Origin: Microvelia longipes
Taxonomy: Eukaryota; Arthropoda; Insecta; Hemiptera; Veliidae
DNA length: 64,000 nt
Direction of reading: 5' to 3'
Assembly (NCBI GenBank): GCA_018340805.1
Contig: JACMZG010001913.1
Location: 6,090,209-6,154,208 of the forward strand
Numbering within the stretch: the stretch's first letter is position 1; every line of letters begins with the position of its first letter. The translations under genes were made by a program, and so were the position numbers. The notes beneath the pieces are model-generated. The model made no database searches and had not been told where the DNA came from. It saw only the letters and a list, made by a program, of their open reading frames with translations. Below are positions 1-10,607 of the stretch, in pieces.

Positions 1-1529
1 GTTATTTAAAGAAAACATCTTGATCTCTATTACCATTTTACCAACACGTGTATTTACCTGAAATTGGTCTTAATTATTTAAATAAAATATTTGGTTCAAT
101 CACTTTTGAGCCGGAAGTAGTTTGCTGAAAATAAGACGACAGTGGCGCATTCTCTTAGTTGGCATGGTGAAACTTCCATATTCCACACTAGCGCTCCTGT
201 TAACTGGTTACGTAACTAACCTTATTTGTCTGAAATAATAATACATCCTTGGACTATCTTTCGTAATCTATATATTCTTTGATTTTTACTTTAATACTTT
301 GGAATTTACGTCCAAAGCATTGTTTTCAATCATAAGTCAATCTCGGCCATGTCAAGACCAGCAAGTTTATGAAGTTGATGATTTCCTGCCTTAAGGCTGT
401 GTTAACCCTATTTATTTTTTTTATAACATATTTTATTGATTAATACAACAACAATTATGATTGTTACAAGTATTAGAGTTAAATTGTTTTAGTGGCTTGA
501 GAGTCTTGGCAGAGAAACAATCCAGTGATCGCACTCAGGCGAGAGTAATTAAAATTAGTTAAAATATAGTGGTGAATAAATTGTAAAGAAGAAGAATAAT
601 AATAATAAGATGAATAAATAATAAGAATAATAGTTTATAGGAAAAAAATATAATTAATAAATAATAATATAAAATATAATAATAATAATATAAAAATAGT
701 AATATAATAAAAATAAAATATAATAAAAATAAATCTTAAGAGCCTGCGGCCTCCAACAGCCAATGACTTAATAATAGGCATCCCCTATTCCCCGCATTGC
801 TTCGTCATTAATGTTTGTAGACACTTGAATGTTTGTGCACATGCTCAGCAAAATTTGCTGATAAGTCGTCTTCTGATTTTTGATATTTCTTCACGTATAC
901 CGCAAGTATATAGGATGAGTATATTCACTATAAATTCCAAAACAGATACTTCAAATTAATGATCAGTTTCTGCATTATACATTTGACGATTGTATATCCT
1001 GAGGACGAGTGAAGCAAGTCCGAAGTTGGGACGATAAGCTTAGTGAACCCGTTGTGACGAGTATGAGCGTAGTGAATCCCATGTATTGATGAACAGTTCC
1101 GTGGTACCCCGTTACCCGATTGTTTGCATATTTATTAAGGTATAAAACAGATTAGTAGTTGTTATTATTGTATTTTACATTACAAGTCCTAATGACATTT
1201 ATGTAAAAAACAAAAATAACGACAAAAAATGTAGAATGTCTTCCGGTGGTGCTCGCGTCAATGTAAATGAAGAATCCGACGTTTTGCTTTCACTGTAAGA
1301 GGCTTCGTCAGGGATTTAGGACCGTGTGGATAAAAACTCAATGCTGTACATAGCTAAACTGTGTTTTTTATCCATGATGTCCTGTATTCCTGAAGATGAT
1401 ACTTAAATTGGAAGCGAAACGTAGGATTCTTTATATACATTAACGCTTCCACCACCGAAAGACTTAAATTTTCATTTATAACCACGGAAGCTTATGCGCT
1501 GTGCTTATGAATCTCAATGTTGTGCCTAC

Positions 1530-1665
1530 CTAAACTTATTGTTATTTCGCAAATAAGACATATCATGACAAGTAGAACAACAATCCTGTCTTTTTTTGCA
1601 TTATTAGTGATGCCATCTATTATTTTTTTTAAATGTGACAGTTGAAACAAAGATGTTGATTTTGT
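1530..1665 (-). CDS. SLC46-like transporter exon (central loop and helix 7)
   Basis: 136 nt, phase 0 in and 1 out; acceptor AACTGTTTCAG at 1666 and donor TTTAG|GTAGGC at 1530/1529. It encodes LFQLSHLKKIIDGI (compare the family's D-L-x-H-V-x-x-T segment), a Lys-rich RIVVLL approach, and helix 7 VMICLICEITISL. The remaining helices 8-12 are not in the first 1.5 kb and should lie to the left of the window. Confidence 0.85.
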
Positions 1666-4603
1666 CTGAAACAGTTTAAGATACAAACATTAAAAAAAAA
1701 GTGAAATCAATGTCTAGTATTTGTTTTAAAGTATTTTTAAAAGTAGTTATGCATCTTTTTGCGTTGAGTCTGGAGTTGAATTGAAACCAAGCATTTCTTT
1801 AGAGTCTCAATCTCGACTAGCTACGCCTCTGAAAATTGTATAAATTACAGCGTCTCTATCAATGCTTTCGGCGACAAAGTTAGTTTTACTTCAAATTGCG
1901 TAACCTCTAGTAAGTTAAAGCTTAAGTGAAGAAGTATAGATTGTAATCTGTTCAAAGTCAAAAACCCAAACACCATTTTCCAGCTTGATTTCATACTTAC
2001 AATCGAGATTAACAATACCAACAGCGTGAATTTAGATTATCTCATCTAAGTACTCAATTTTCTTGGGTGAAAGCGGACAAACTATCCTGATTACCCAACT
2101 TTAGCGATTTTCCAAAGGAAAATAAGCTTAAGAGGTTGAGGTCATGTAACAGGGGAAACTTCTTACGACATTGGTGACCATTAAAATGTTTATTACCTTA
2201 TCTTTATTTATCGTTTCTTGGATAAAGTATACAACATACAAAGCGCCCAACAGCAATACAAAACAACTAGAAAAGTAGAAAACTTGATAAGTCCATTTTC
2301 CTGAATTGGAAAGGGCTGTCGCAGCGACGTTTCCACTAATACTACCTATTGTGCCGAAACACGACCTTAGGGAAAATCTGCAAGAAATCATTCGCTGGTA
2401 TCATTTTTAGAAATAAAGACAATCGTGATTTTTCAAGGATCTTGAATAAAGGGGATGACGCTTTAAGGAACATTTCTGACCCGATGGAACTTGTATAAGA
2501 TAGAGAAGTAGGAGTAAACTTACCTTCCCCTTGGTTATAATGAAAAAAAGGCGCCAAACGCAGGTCATGTAGCAAGGTTGACGAGTTTTCTTCTCAACTT
2601 TCTTCTGTGCTTCTCGTAATTGTTACATTTGTGGTGCTTGTTAAGTCATTTGTGCTTATTTAATTTTAAATTTTGGACCATACTTTGCCACTTCAGTGAG
2701 TGATAATTTATTTATTAGGTAATTCATTTATTTTTTCTCTTTTGTTTGTTTAACTTTGTTGACTTAAATTTATAAATGTATACTTTTTTTATGCTTTTTA
2801 CTTTATTTAATTAGATATAGGAGTAGATATATATAGTAGACTCGTGTCGCGCACAAGCCTTGAGCTTATGCGACACAAATGGTCAATATATATTATTTTA
2901 TTTAATTATAATTTGTAATTTAACCTTTGTAAACAGGTATTTATATATAAATAAACGATTTATTTATTTATTATTTATTTATTAAAATAAAAATTGAGAG
3001 GTAAGTTTGCCTCTAATATTTAAGACCTGTGCTGTTATGAGAATTGCAAGCATGCGCAGTTGGTTTTTGACGTGTGTTTCGTGTTGAATTCTCTCTATTT
3101 TTTGGTTTTCGATGGGGTCACTTGTTTGTATGGCAAATCGACTTAGTGTGCGTCATCCTCTTTATTCAAGATCCTTTAGATGCTTGACTTTGTAGTAGAC
3201 AGCAGAAAAGATCGGGAGGGTTGTAACAAACTAATCTTTGAATTGATATCCCAGGGAGGAAGGAACTATCAAAACTGACATTGCTTTCGTTTGGCGGAAG
3301 TCAGATATGGCTAATAAACCTTTGCAAACGTTGCATCAAACTCCTGCCAGGCGTGCTTTATTTTAGCAAGTCATGGCTAAAAAACTTCCCAGAAGTTCTT
3401 TACCTTAGCAAATCTAATCTTACCTCTATCCCATGACAGGAGTTTTGACAAGACACTGCAGGCTTATAATCTAAGAGCCAGGACTAAAATATGACTAATT
3501 TTGTGCTACTTCAAATCGAACTTTACTAAAAAAAAATATTCAATTATGAAGGAAAAGCATAATCTGCCTATCCGCAGTGGAGCCCCTATATGAATGCGCT
3601 CCCTCAAAATATTAGAAAATCGCACAAACTCTAGATTTCTTGCAATAAATAGTTTCCAGTAGGCCGTGTGAAAAAAATTAAAAGAACATTTTTTAAAGCT
3701 GATTAAATTTCCAATAAAACGAGTGTTTTTTTGTCAAACTTAGAAACCTACAACTAAAGTTATGACATTTGTTAAAAGGCCAAAAAAAAATGCACTAAAG
3801 CCAATATTTTTTTCCAAACAAATTCCCTGACTTGGCATAAATTAATTATTTTTCGGTTTTGACACAGTATAATTGTGCGAGAGACACCAAGGAAATGTAA
3901 CAAGCAAAAAGCAATGCTACATCTGGGAACTGTTCCATCATTCGACATTCGTCATCATTGATGGCTCGACATAATGTCATGTCCCACTTTGTTTCGTTAC
4001 GTCTAACTCATCAGGGCGCCGACAGAGCCTACAACACTATCAGCTGTCAACTGAGTTCAGGCTCTGTCGGCGCCCTGATGAGTTAGACGTAACGAAACAG
4101 AGTGGGACATGACATTATGTCGAGCCATCAATGATGACGAATGTCGAATGATGGAACAGTTCCTAGATGTAGCATTGCTTTTTGCTTGTTACATTTCCTT
4201 GGTGTCTCTCGCACAATTATATTGTGTCAACTATTCATGTTTTGCAAAACTCGGTAGTATCAGATGATATATTTTTCGGTGTATTTGAAGAAACCATAAC
4301 TTTGGTTGTAGTCAAACGACTTTGATGATTAAAGACTCGTTTTATAAAACATTTTATCACCTTTAAAAAAGCTCTCTTCATGATATGCACATGGCCCACT
4401 GGGAACCACTTATTTCAAGAACACTGAAATTGGTGCATTTATATAAAATTTTGAACATGCGCAATTATATGAAGAGCTCCACTAATTATGCAGACTGTTT
4501 TTCCTTCATGAGCTATAATTTTAGAAAACATTAGTTGGAAGTAGTACAAGATGTGTCACATTTTCATTTATTTTCATTTTCCATTCGAAATCACACCTAT
4601 GTA

Positions 4604-4680
<77 letters not shown>

Positions 4681-7600
4681 TATATAATTGAGCTTACCTG
4701 ATAGCTCTCTCATGAGGAGGGGAATATATCACACAAGTAATTGGCTGATGTAATTATAATAACATTTATAGACCCTGTTATAGATATAGATTGCTGGTGG
4801 GTATTAAAAACACAGCTGGATTGGTAGTTTGTGGAAAGAATGATAAGATTCCGTAAGTGAAATTACAGCATGCAAAACCTGTGAAACAATTATCCATTTA
4901 AGACCGGTTCTCCTTTTTGACAAGCGTTAGTCGAGTTTTTAGTGTTTGCCTTTATTCTGATAGGGCAGATGTAGATTTAAACTCTGTCCAAATCTAGCAT
5001 AATTATTATAACCTAATAAATTACTAATATAAAATATATAATAGTAAAAAAAATAAGATTTACCTTGAGTTTATTTAAATATTTAATATTTATATTAAAT
5101 ATAAATATTTAATGAATCATTAAATATTTATAAATTTCTTATAACACTGGGAATATTGACTGGGTCAATGAGAAAGTATGCGTAATAAAGTACTATATAA
5201 GGTCATATATATCATGCGAGAGATGACACAATTTTGCCGTGTTTTATGATTTTTCAAACTTTTTGCAGTCGTTATTGCGAGATAATAACGTCATAAAAAA
5301 TAATTTTTGAATAGCCAAACTGCAGCAATAGACTGATTTTTGTATAAGTTGCAACTTTCTATCACAAACACACTGATGATAAAAGACACACACACTCACA
5401 TGGAGACAGACAATTTTGCAAAAACCACTCAGCAGACCTTAAAGACACCTAAAATATATAACTCCGGTGACATCCTAGCTTCGGATTTTTTTGTGAATAC
5501 AATACTGTTCCTATATACCTACGGTATATATTAGGAAATTTAATAAATTTAAATAAATTTATAAAAAATTTATAAAATTATAAAAATAAAATAATTTCAA
5601 AAATAATTTATAAAAAAAAACAAAACTTTAATAAATAAAAATTATTTTTATTTAATTTAATTTTTTTATTTAATTTTTAATTTAATTTTAATTTTTAATT
5701 TTAAGTTTAATTTTTAAATTAATTTTCCCGCCAAATTAATTTTTATGTATTTTAAAATTTATTTTCCCTCATTAAATTTTATTTTTTTGCCAGTTTAAAT
5801 ATTTTTCCCGCCATTTAATTTTTTTATTTATATTTCCCGCCAATTTATTTATTTATTTTTATTTTTTTTTTTAATTTTATTTTATTTTTTTTTTAATTTT
5901 TTTTTTTATTCATTTTTCATTTTTTATTTTATTTTTTTTTATTTTTTTTATTTTATTTTTATTTTATTTTTATTTTATTTTTATTTTATTTTTATTTTAT
6001 TTTATTTTATTTTTATTTTATTTTTATTTTTTTTTATTTTATTTTATTTTATTTTTTATTTTTATTTTTATTTATTTTTTTTTATTTTTATTTATTTTTA
6101 TTTTTTAAAAATTATTTTTTTTAAAATTTTTTTATATTTTGTTTTAATGAATAGAAAATTTTTTTAAATTTTAAAATTTTTTTTAATTTTTAATTAATTT
6201 TTTTTAATTTAAAATTTTTTTTTAATTTTAATTTAATTTTTTTAATTTTTTAATTTTAAAAAAATTAATTTTAATTTTAATAAAATAAATTTAATAAAAT
6301 ATAAATTTATAAAATTTAAATTGTGTTGATAAGCAACAAAGCGCGTATTTAAAAAAAATTGGACCGGCTTACGTACTTTTGCGCCAGGATTTTGTTAGAT
6401 CACTAGTGTAAAGTTAGCAAGGTCATAATTGGAAAACATATACTTTGACTACAATTTAAATTTGCTCCGGTTTAATTTAAATCCGAGCAATATGCCCATT
6501 TTGAATCCTATAAGTAGAGAAAAAGTTCCGACTTACCCTGAACCCAATTTTTGTATATTTAGAAGCCATGAACTAATATGTTGGGATAGGGTACGAACCC
6601 AGATAGTAAAGGTTCGCCAGAGAAACTACTAAAAATATATCCATATCTCATAATAAAAATTTATTGCTTTAAATTCTTTAACTACCTGAATCGAAGAAGG
6701 CCGTATATTTTCATTTGATTTTTCTAAAGCAGATGGTCGATGAGAAAAGCCATGGAAAGGTGGAAAAGCAACTGGGCCAATCTGATTTATTTCTCTCAGG
6801 AGGGGGTGAGGAATGGGCTCAATTCCTTTTCATCCCTGCCTTCTCTGTTAGGAACTATTAATCTTACGACACATAAATCTATTGACCATTTGGAAACATT
6901 GCTGTGATTTAAATTTATCATTTTTCTTATAATATGAGGTATTTGATTGAAAACCATGTTTTTCTTAATTTGTCTGTCAATGTTAACTTTTCCTCATCAA
7001 TACCTTAGTTATGTAGGGGAAGTTATGTTGTATAATTTTTTTCTTTATTTGCTTTTGAAAATTTACAATTTAAAAGTTCAAAGTATGTTCTATCATTTTA
7101 TACTATTGCGATTTACTTAACATGAATTTTCCACAAAATCAAAACAAAAACATTGCAATAAATTTCGACACAATAAATTCGAGAAATGTAATACTAGTGC
7201 TTAGTAATGTCTGATCAGGTTAGGAAGCAAGAACTTAAAACCCAAGCTAGTAATAGACTGTTAAACAAAATAAAGCGCATTGCAAAGATGATTTGCATGC
7301 AAACCAGAATTTTTAAAATGTCTGCCTCTAAACTTTCCCCAAAGACGTGAAGCGATTTGGGCACTCTTCACCCCGAATAAAACCTCTCTACAACCCAGAT
7401 TTCAGTCACTGTACACACTGAATTTGCCCACTCTACAATTTCTACCATACACTGAAAGTACTGATTATTTTACATATTGACATAGCTTCGGAATTAGCAC
7501 AGATAGATGTGCCATGATTTGATCCCTGATGTGACCATGTTTTTATCTGAATCTGGTTTGTTTCTCTCGGAATATATCAGTAAACGAGTTAAACATTAAT

Positions 7601-9040
7601 GGTTCTTAAGCTTACCCAATATTGGAAGTAGAAATGGCAGTTTCCTACCATTAGTATCACTCCAAGGTCCAACAAAGAGACTCAGTAATGCAGGGAATAC
7701 TCCATCCATGATATTGGTCCACATGTTCATTGTGGCAGTTCCAGAGTCAACTCGTACTCTCATATCCGTACTGACATCGTGACAAGCTTGTTGGGATAGG
7801 TTGTACGTGGACTGACAGATGAAGTTCTCTATTAGGTCTACCGTTACCCCAGCTTTAATCAAATTTAAAGAAATTGAGAGAAGAGAGGCGATCGAACCCC
7901 ATTTAGTAACTCACTTAATTAAGTGCCATATTTTATCTTTTCCTTACAGGTTTTAGAACAATTTAAGCACCCTATGCACCGTCGAAGCAAGTGAAAAAAT
8001 TACTTCCGTTAATGTGTTTCAAACTCCTCGCGGAAAAGTGATTTTGCATAGGGGGCTACAGAGAAGCGATTTGGCCACTCTTCTACTCCCTGAATTTGGC
8101 CACTCTACAACTTAGATTAGCCACTCAACAACCAGGATTTAGTCACTACACAACCTGAATTTGCCCAATTTACTATCCGTATCCCCTCTATTTTAAAACT
8201 TAAAAAGCACATTTAAAGTAACTTCAACAAAATATGGATTTTCAGTGATCATTGATTATTATTTAGGAGGGCCTATGAATGCTAATGTTAAGTTTATCCG
8301 TCGCTTCATTCATTATCAGTGCGGTATATAACTGTTATTGGGTCATCATTATTATTATTAATGATTGGGGTTGGAGTCGCCCATATGCACTGCGACTGGA
8401 AGTCAATTGTACGATCCCCTCAATCGGTCCAGTGATGCAGGTGCTTTTTCTTTGCTTTTGGTTAATATGTATATAATGTGGAAATAATATATAAAATAAC
8501 TTTTTTTATGCTTTCAGGTTAGTCCAGAAAGACCATGAGTAATTATATAATTTCCAATCTACGTATGTATTATCTTATCTTATTAGTGTCACTGTAGTAG
8601 GATAGTGCATAATAGTGGGGTTGTAGATAACCACAACATCTCATATACGTCTTTTCTATACAAAACGGAAGACTCTTAACAGATATTATTATTATATTTT
8701 CTTACTGGTAAAAGCAGTGGAGAAGCCGATGACAAGCATTACAGGTTCGATGGTCAGTCTAAGACGGGTCCATCCATTAACAGCAGCTGTCTCGTTTATA
8801 TTAGTGTCATTTTTTTCATCTATTACGAATATCTTTCCTAGAAAAAATAAGCTCTAAAACTAATCTAAAATATATATATATATTATTATTTTTTTTTTAA
8901 ATATTTAGTGTATATGTATAATATGTATATATATGTGTGTATATGTATATGTATGTGTATGGTGTGTATATGTATGTGTATATGGTGTATGTGTATGTAT
9001 GTGTGTATATATATGTATGTGTATGTATATAATATATATG

Positions 9041-9083
<43 letters not shown>

Positions 9084-10122
9084 ATATTATATATATATTT
9101 TATTTATTTATTTATTTTTTTTTTTTTTATTTTTTTTATTTTTTTATTTTATTTATTTATTTTTTATTTATATATATTTTTATTTTTTTTTAAAAAAAAT
9201 ATATAACTTTAAAAAAATATATCTAAACACACAAGATGAGTTTATTTATGAATTTTAAAAGAAATGAGCCAATGGAACATTTAGATGATCCTATGGCTCA
9301 TATAAAACTACATACTCCCTCTCACGCCACAACACTTAAGTCTTTTTAGTGGGAGTAATTCCAGGTCAACAAATATATAAATAAATGGATTGTTTTATAT
9401 TATATCTTATTAATAGTTTTTTGTTACTAGAAATTAACTTTCCATTTATATAAAATGTATGAATTTATTTAATAAAGGAATATTAAAAAAAAAAAAAAAA
9501 AAAAAATCGTACAGATGTATGAATACGAATCTTGTGTGTAATGTGTCTTCTATATTATAATATAGAAGCTGACATAATATAAAATAGGCCGAAGCTGTCA
9601 CTTGGCAATAACCTTTGAATTTATATTATGTAATCTCAATACATAATATTCTGATCCTCTTTTATTCCCTTGATATTCTTATGCTCAATTTGTGGAAAAA
9701 AGTTAAGTGCATTATACCTTAGGCACCTCGTCTAGACACTTATGTATAACACAATATAATTGTGCGAGAGACACCTAGGAAATGTAACAAGCAAAATGCA
9801 ATTCTACATCTGAGAATTATTCCATCATTCGACATTCTTCATCATTATTGGCTCTACCTTACGTCATGTCCCACTCTGTTTCGTTACTCCTCACTCATCG
9901 GGGTGCTGACAGAGCCTACAACACTATCAGCTGTCAACTGATTTTAGCCACGTGTTAAACTATACGCGAGAAAAATTCAAAATTGTATAAATTACCTTTA
10001 TCAATACTTTCAGTGAATGTAAACGTTTTATAATCATTTCCTTTTGACGAATTTCCATAATTTTGCCGAGTGTTAGCCAGCTCGTTCAATTCTATACCGT
10101 CCGTTACGAATTCCTCATCCAT
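1530..10122 (-). CDS. SLC46-like major facilitator transporter, six exons found, 3' end off window
   Basis: Multi-exon membrane transporter of the SLC46 / proton-coupled folate transporter-like group. Coding segments in transcript order are 10122-9996, 8837-8706, 7852-7616, [transmembrane segment 3 exon not found], 4793-4698, 2377-2197 and 1665-1530; the rest lies beyond position 1. Every junction between consecutive exons found is phase-compatible (1/2, 1/2, 2/1, 0/0). Family marks seen: TIEPVMLVIGF in helix 1, a cysteine-bearing first outer loop, GPWSDTNGRKLPF after helix 2 (the MFS loop 2-3 signature), YLCDI and ERAIR before helix 5, SGNVAATAL in helix 5, and a DNA-level match to the helix 7 start after the central loop. 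Members move small solutes across the plasma or lysosomal membrane; the substrate here cannot be inferred. Introns are long and repeat-filled. One exon has a 1-nt frameshift, so this is either an assembly error or a recent pseudogene. Confidence 0.85.
1831..1880 (-). pseudogene. Duplicate of transporter exon-1/intron-1 junction
   Basis: On the minus strand, GAAAGCATTGATAGAGACGCT is followed by GTAATTTATACAATTTT. The last 17 bases are identical to the start of intron 1 (9995-9979), and the codons give ESID as at the end of exon 1. An in-frame TGA lies a few codons upstream and no ATG follows it. It sits in the intron between the helix 5-6 and helix 7 exons, so it is best read as a relic of a partial duplication rather than an active alternative first exon. 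Confidence 0.5.
2197..2377 (-). CDS. SLC46-like transporter exon (helices 5-6)
   Basis: 181 nt, phase 2 in and 0 out; acceptor TTTCTTGCAG at 2378 and donor GATAAG|GTAATA at 2197/2196. Together with the preceding AG it reads R-FSLRSCFGTIGSISGN, then helix 5, WTYQVFYFSSCFVLLLGALY in helix 6, and QETINKDK into the central cytoplasmic loop. A TIR element starts only about 55 nt upstream of the acceptor, at 2435. Confidence 0.88.
2435..3175. mobile_element. TIR DNA element family G, copy 1
   Basis: About 740 bp bounded by inverted ends AAGGATCTTGAATAAAGGGG and, at the other end, CTTTATTCAAGATCCTT. A shorter relative with the same ends is at 20068-20576 and a 3' fragment at 53221-53325. No transposase is visible, so it is non-autonomous. 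It lies in the transporter intron close to an acceptor. No target duplication could be defined. Confidence 0.7.
3475..4565. mobile_element. Dispersed repeat family H, copy 1, interrupted by foldback element
   Basis: The outer parts match 40267-41730 over several hundred bases (shared landmarks: AATTATGAAGGAAAAGCAT, AAAATATTAGAAAATCGCAC, TTGATGATTAAA). The ends are roughly inverted (TTTTGTGCTACTTC against GAAGTAGTACAAGA). The copy is split at about 3858 by the foldback element that follows. It is non-coding. Confidence 0.65.
3861..4230. mobile_element. Large foldback element (169-bp arms, 30-bp loop)
   Basis: Near-perfect inverted repeat: left arm about 3861-4029, loop 4030-4059, right arm about 4060-4230, with ends GACACAGTATAATTGTGCGA and TCGCACAATTATATTGTGTC. 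It is inserted in family H. Single-arm relatives occur at 9748-9945, 31317-31492, 31638-31812, 31912-32090 and 57783-57962, so it is a mobile family. Non-coding. Confidence 0.85.
4604..4677. repeat. (TA)n microsatellite
   Basis: About 70 bp of uninterrupted TA, beginning about 20 nt downstream of the donor of the transporter helix 4 exon. Confidence 0.95.
4698..4793 (-). CDS. SLC46-like transporter exon (helix 4), 1-nt frameshift
   Basis: 96 nt from acceptor CCACCAG (4794) to donor ATCAG|GTAAGC (4698/4697). It encodes SISITGSINVIIITSANYLCDI and then, after removing one base near 4719-4726, PPHERAI plus the first two bases of Arg, which the next exon completes before FSL. This matches the family pattern of a helix 4 ending Y-x-x-D-I followed by a basic E-R-A/T-x-R loop. 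As written the frame runs to a stop. The upstream exon boundary is less certain than the donor. A TA microsatellite lies about 20 nt inside the following intron. Confidence 0.68.
5205..5535 (+). repeat. Dispersed repeat family K, 3' part
   Basis: Shares the order of landmarks TTTTGCCGTGTTTTATGATTTT, a CACACACA tract, ACCTTAAAGACACCT and CCTACGGTATA with 44040-44540 and the right half of 28740-30200. This is the tail of the long non-coding family whose other end carries the CGCTTCGCTCG motif. The short reading frame inside is not a gene. Confidence 0.6.
5535..6320. repeat. T/A-only low-complexity tract
   Basis: Almost 800 bp made of runs such as TTTTATTTTTATTTTA with scattered CCCGCC. No reading frame or recognisable element. 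It lies in a transporter intron. Confidence 0.9.
6321..7600. other. Transporter intron sequence, missing helix 3 exon expected here
   Basis: Unique-looking AT-rich DNA between the helix 2 and helix 4 exons. The exon for helix 3 should lie between 4794 and 7615 on the minus strand, entering with two bases and leaving in phase 0, but I could not pick it out by eye. A GTAAGT donor-like site on the minus strand near 6533 did not give a plausible peptide. Confidence 0.4.
7349..8168 (+). repeat. Diverged direct repeats flanking transporter exon 3
   Basis: Segments 7349-7445 and 8064-8168 both start GAAGCGATTTGG and repeat a roughly 22-bp phrase of the type CACTCTACAACCTGAATTT several times. Exon 3 lies between them. 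This is either an old local duplication or two insertions of one short-period repeat. Confidence 0.55.
7616..7852 (-). CDS. SLC46-like transporter exon 3 (outer loop and helix 2)
   Basis: 237 nt, phase 2 in and 1 out; acceptor ATTAAAG at 7853 and donor TTGG|GTAAGC at 7616/7615. It encodes the first extracellular loop with cysteines (ICQSTYNLSQQAC) and a predicted N-glycosylation site, a WTNIMD segment leading into helix 2, then LFVGPWSDTNGRKLPFLLP. GPWSDxxGRK is the MFS loop 2-3 motif and is diagnostic of this family. Short diverged repeats lie on both sides at 7349-7445 and 8064-8168. Confidence 0.92.
8706..8837 (-). CDS. SLC46-like transporter exon 2 (helix 1)
   Basis: 132 nt, phase 2 in and 1 out. 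The acceptor TTTTTTCTAG is at 8838 and the donor CCA|GTAAG at 8706/8705. It encodes 43 full codons: an Asn-rich hydrophilic stretch and then RLTIEPVMLVIGFSTAF, the first transmembrane helix with the TIEP motif typical of insect SLC46-like proteins. An ATG near 8819 is in a different frame and reaches a stop, so it is not a start. Confidence 0.85.
8900..9220. repeat. TA/TG microsatellite and T-rich tract
   Basis: Runs of TATATGTGTATG, (TA)n and TTTATTT in transporter intron 1. All long reading frames here are artefacts of the simple repeat. Confidence 0.9.
9485..9506 (+). repeat. A22 tract preceded by AATAAA
   Basis: Twenty-two consecutive A, with AATAAAGGAATATT just before, resembling the 3' end of a retroposed polyadenylated transcript. 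The sequence before it (about 9230-9480) has no recognised coding content. Confidence 0.5.
9748..9945 (+). mobile_element. Foldback family single arm
   Basis: Matches the left arm of 3861-4230 (AATTGTGCGAGAGACACC, ATGTAACAAGC, ATTCGACATTC, GACAGAGCCTACAACACTATC) and continues into AGCTGTCAACTGATTTTAGCC, a phrase shared with the palindromic MITE at 58715. It lies in transporter intron 1. Confidence 0.75.
9996..10122 (-). CDS. SLC46-like transporter exon 1 (N-terminal cytoplasmic tail)
   Basis: 127 nt encoding 42 residues plus one base, beginning MDEEFVTDGIELNEL and ending TESIDK. The ATG at 10122-10120 sits in AAAATGG, and an in-frame TAG lies 33-31 nt upstream with no ATG between, so this start is well fixed. 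The donor is AAAG|GTAATT at 9996/9995. The single leftover G joins the GA at the start of the next exon to make Gly. The tail is acidic and polar with no membrane segment, as expected for a cytoplasmic N-terminus. Confidence 0.75.
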
Positions 10123-10607
10123 TTTCGTAATAGCTTTTCCTAATTTTCTTTTCTAAACCCTATCTTACTAAGATTAACTCTTATGTCCGTTCATTTCCTG
10201 CAATATAAATATTATTTTCACACGGTAACTAGCATACTACCAATTAAAATATTTTTTACTATATTTTATATTTAAAAATGTTTTCATTTTATCTTATTAT
10301 TTCTAATATATAAAGACGTAATTAAATTATACTATTTTATTAATTAAAACAATTATTAGTGTCGTTTATTTAGTTAAGCGAAGTATTTTTTTAAACAAGT
10401 GCTTTATTGGCGAAAAAACGAAGTATTAAAAATATAAGTAATTATTTATTTTATATTCTTATTCGAAGCTTCTTTTCTGTTGTTACCTCGGTTGGTAAAG
10501 ATAATAAAAGTAATTAGGGAAAAGGAATAGGTCACCTAGCAAGTAGGCCCTCATTGTTAGGCCTTTCTTGCTAACTCCTTTAGATGAAATATAATGTTCT
10601 ACTATAT

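Noticed and set aside
2342..2575. 77-residue minus frame next to the transporter helix 5-6 exon
   Set aside because: It is in a different frame from the exon and most of it is the end of TIR element G, which is present elsewhere without a gene.
8279..8476. Plus-strand 65-residue hydrophobic frame that looks membrane-like
   Set aside because: It lies in the intron between transporter exons 2 and 3, whose phases already match each other. It is on the opposite strand, is preceded directly by a stop without a good acceptor, and has no family motif.
8908..9258. 116-residue Tyr/Ile-rich frame
   Set aside because: Translation of TA/TG microsatellite and T-rich sequence. The same applies to frames at 15589, 22363, 24862, 35573 and 55200-55653.
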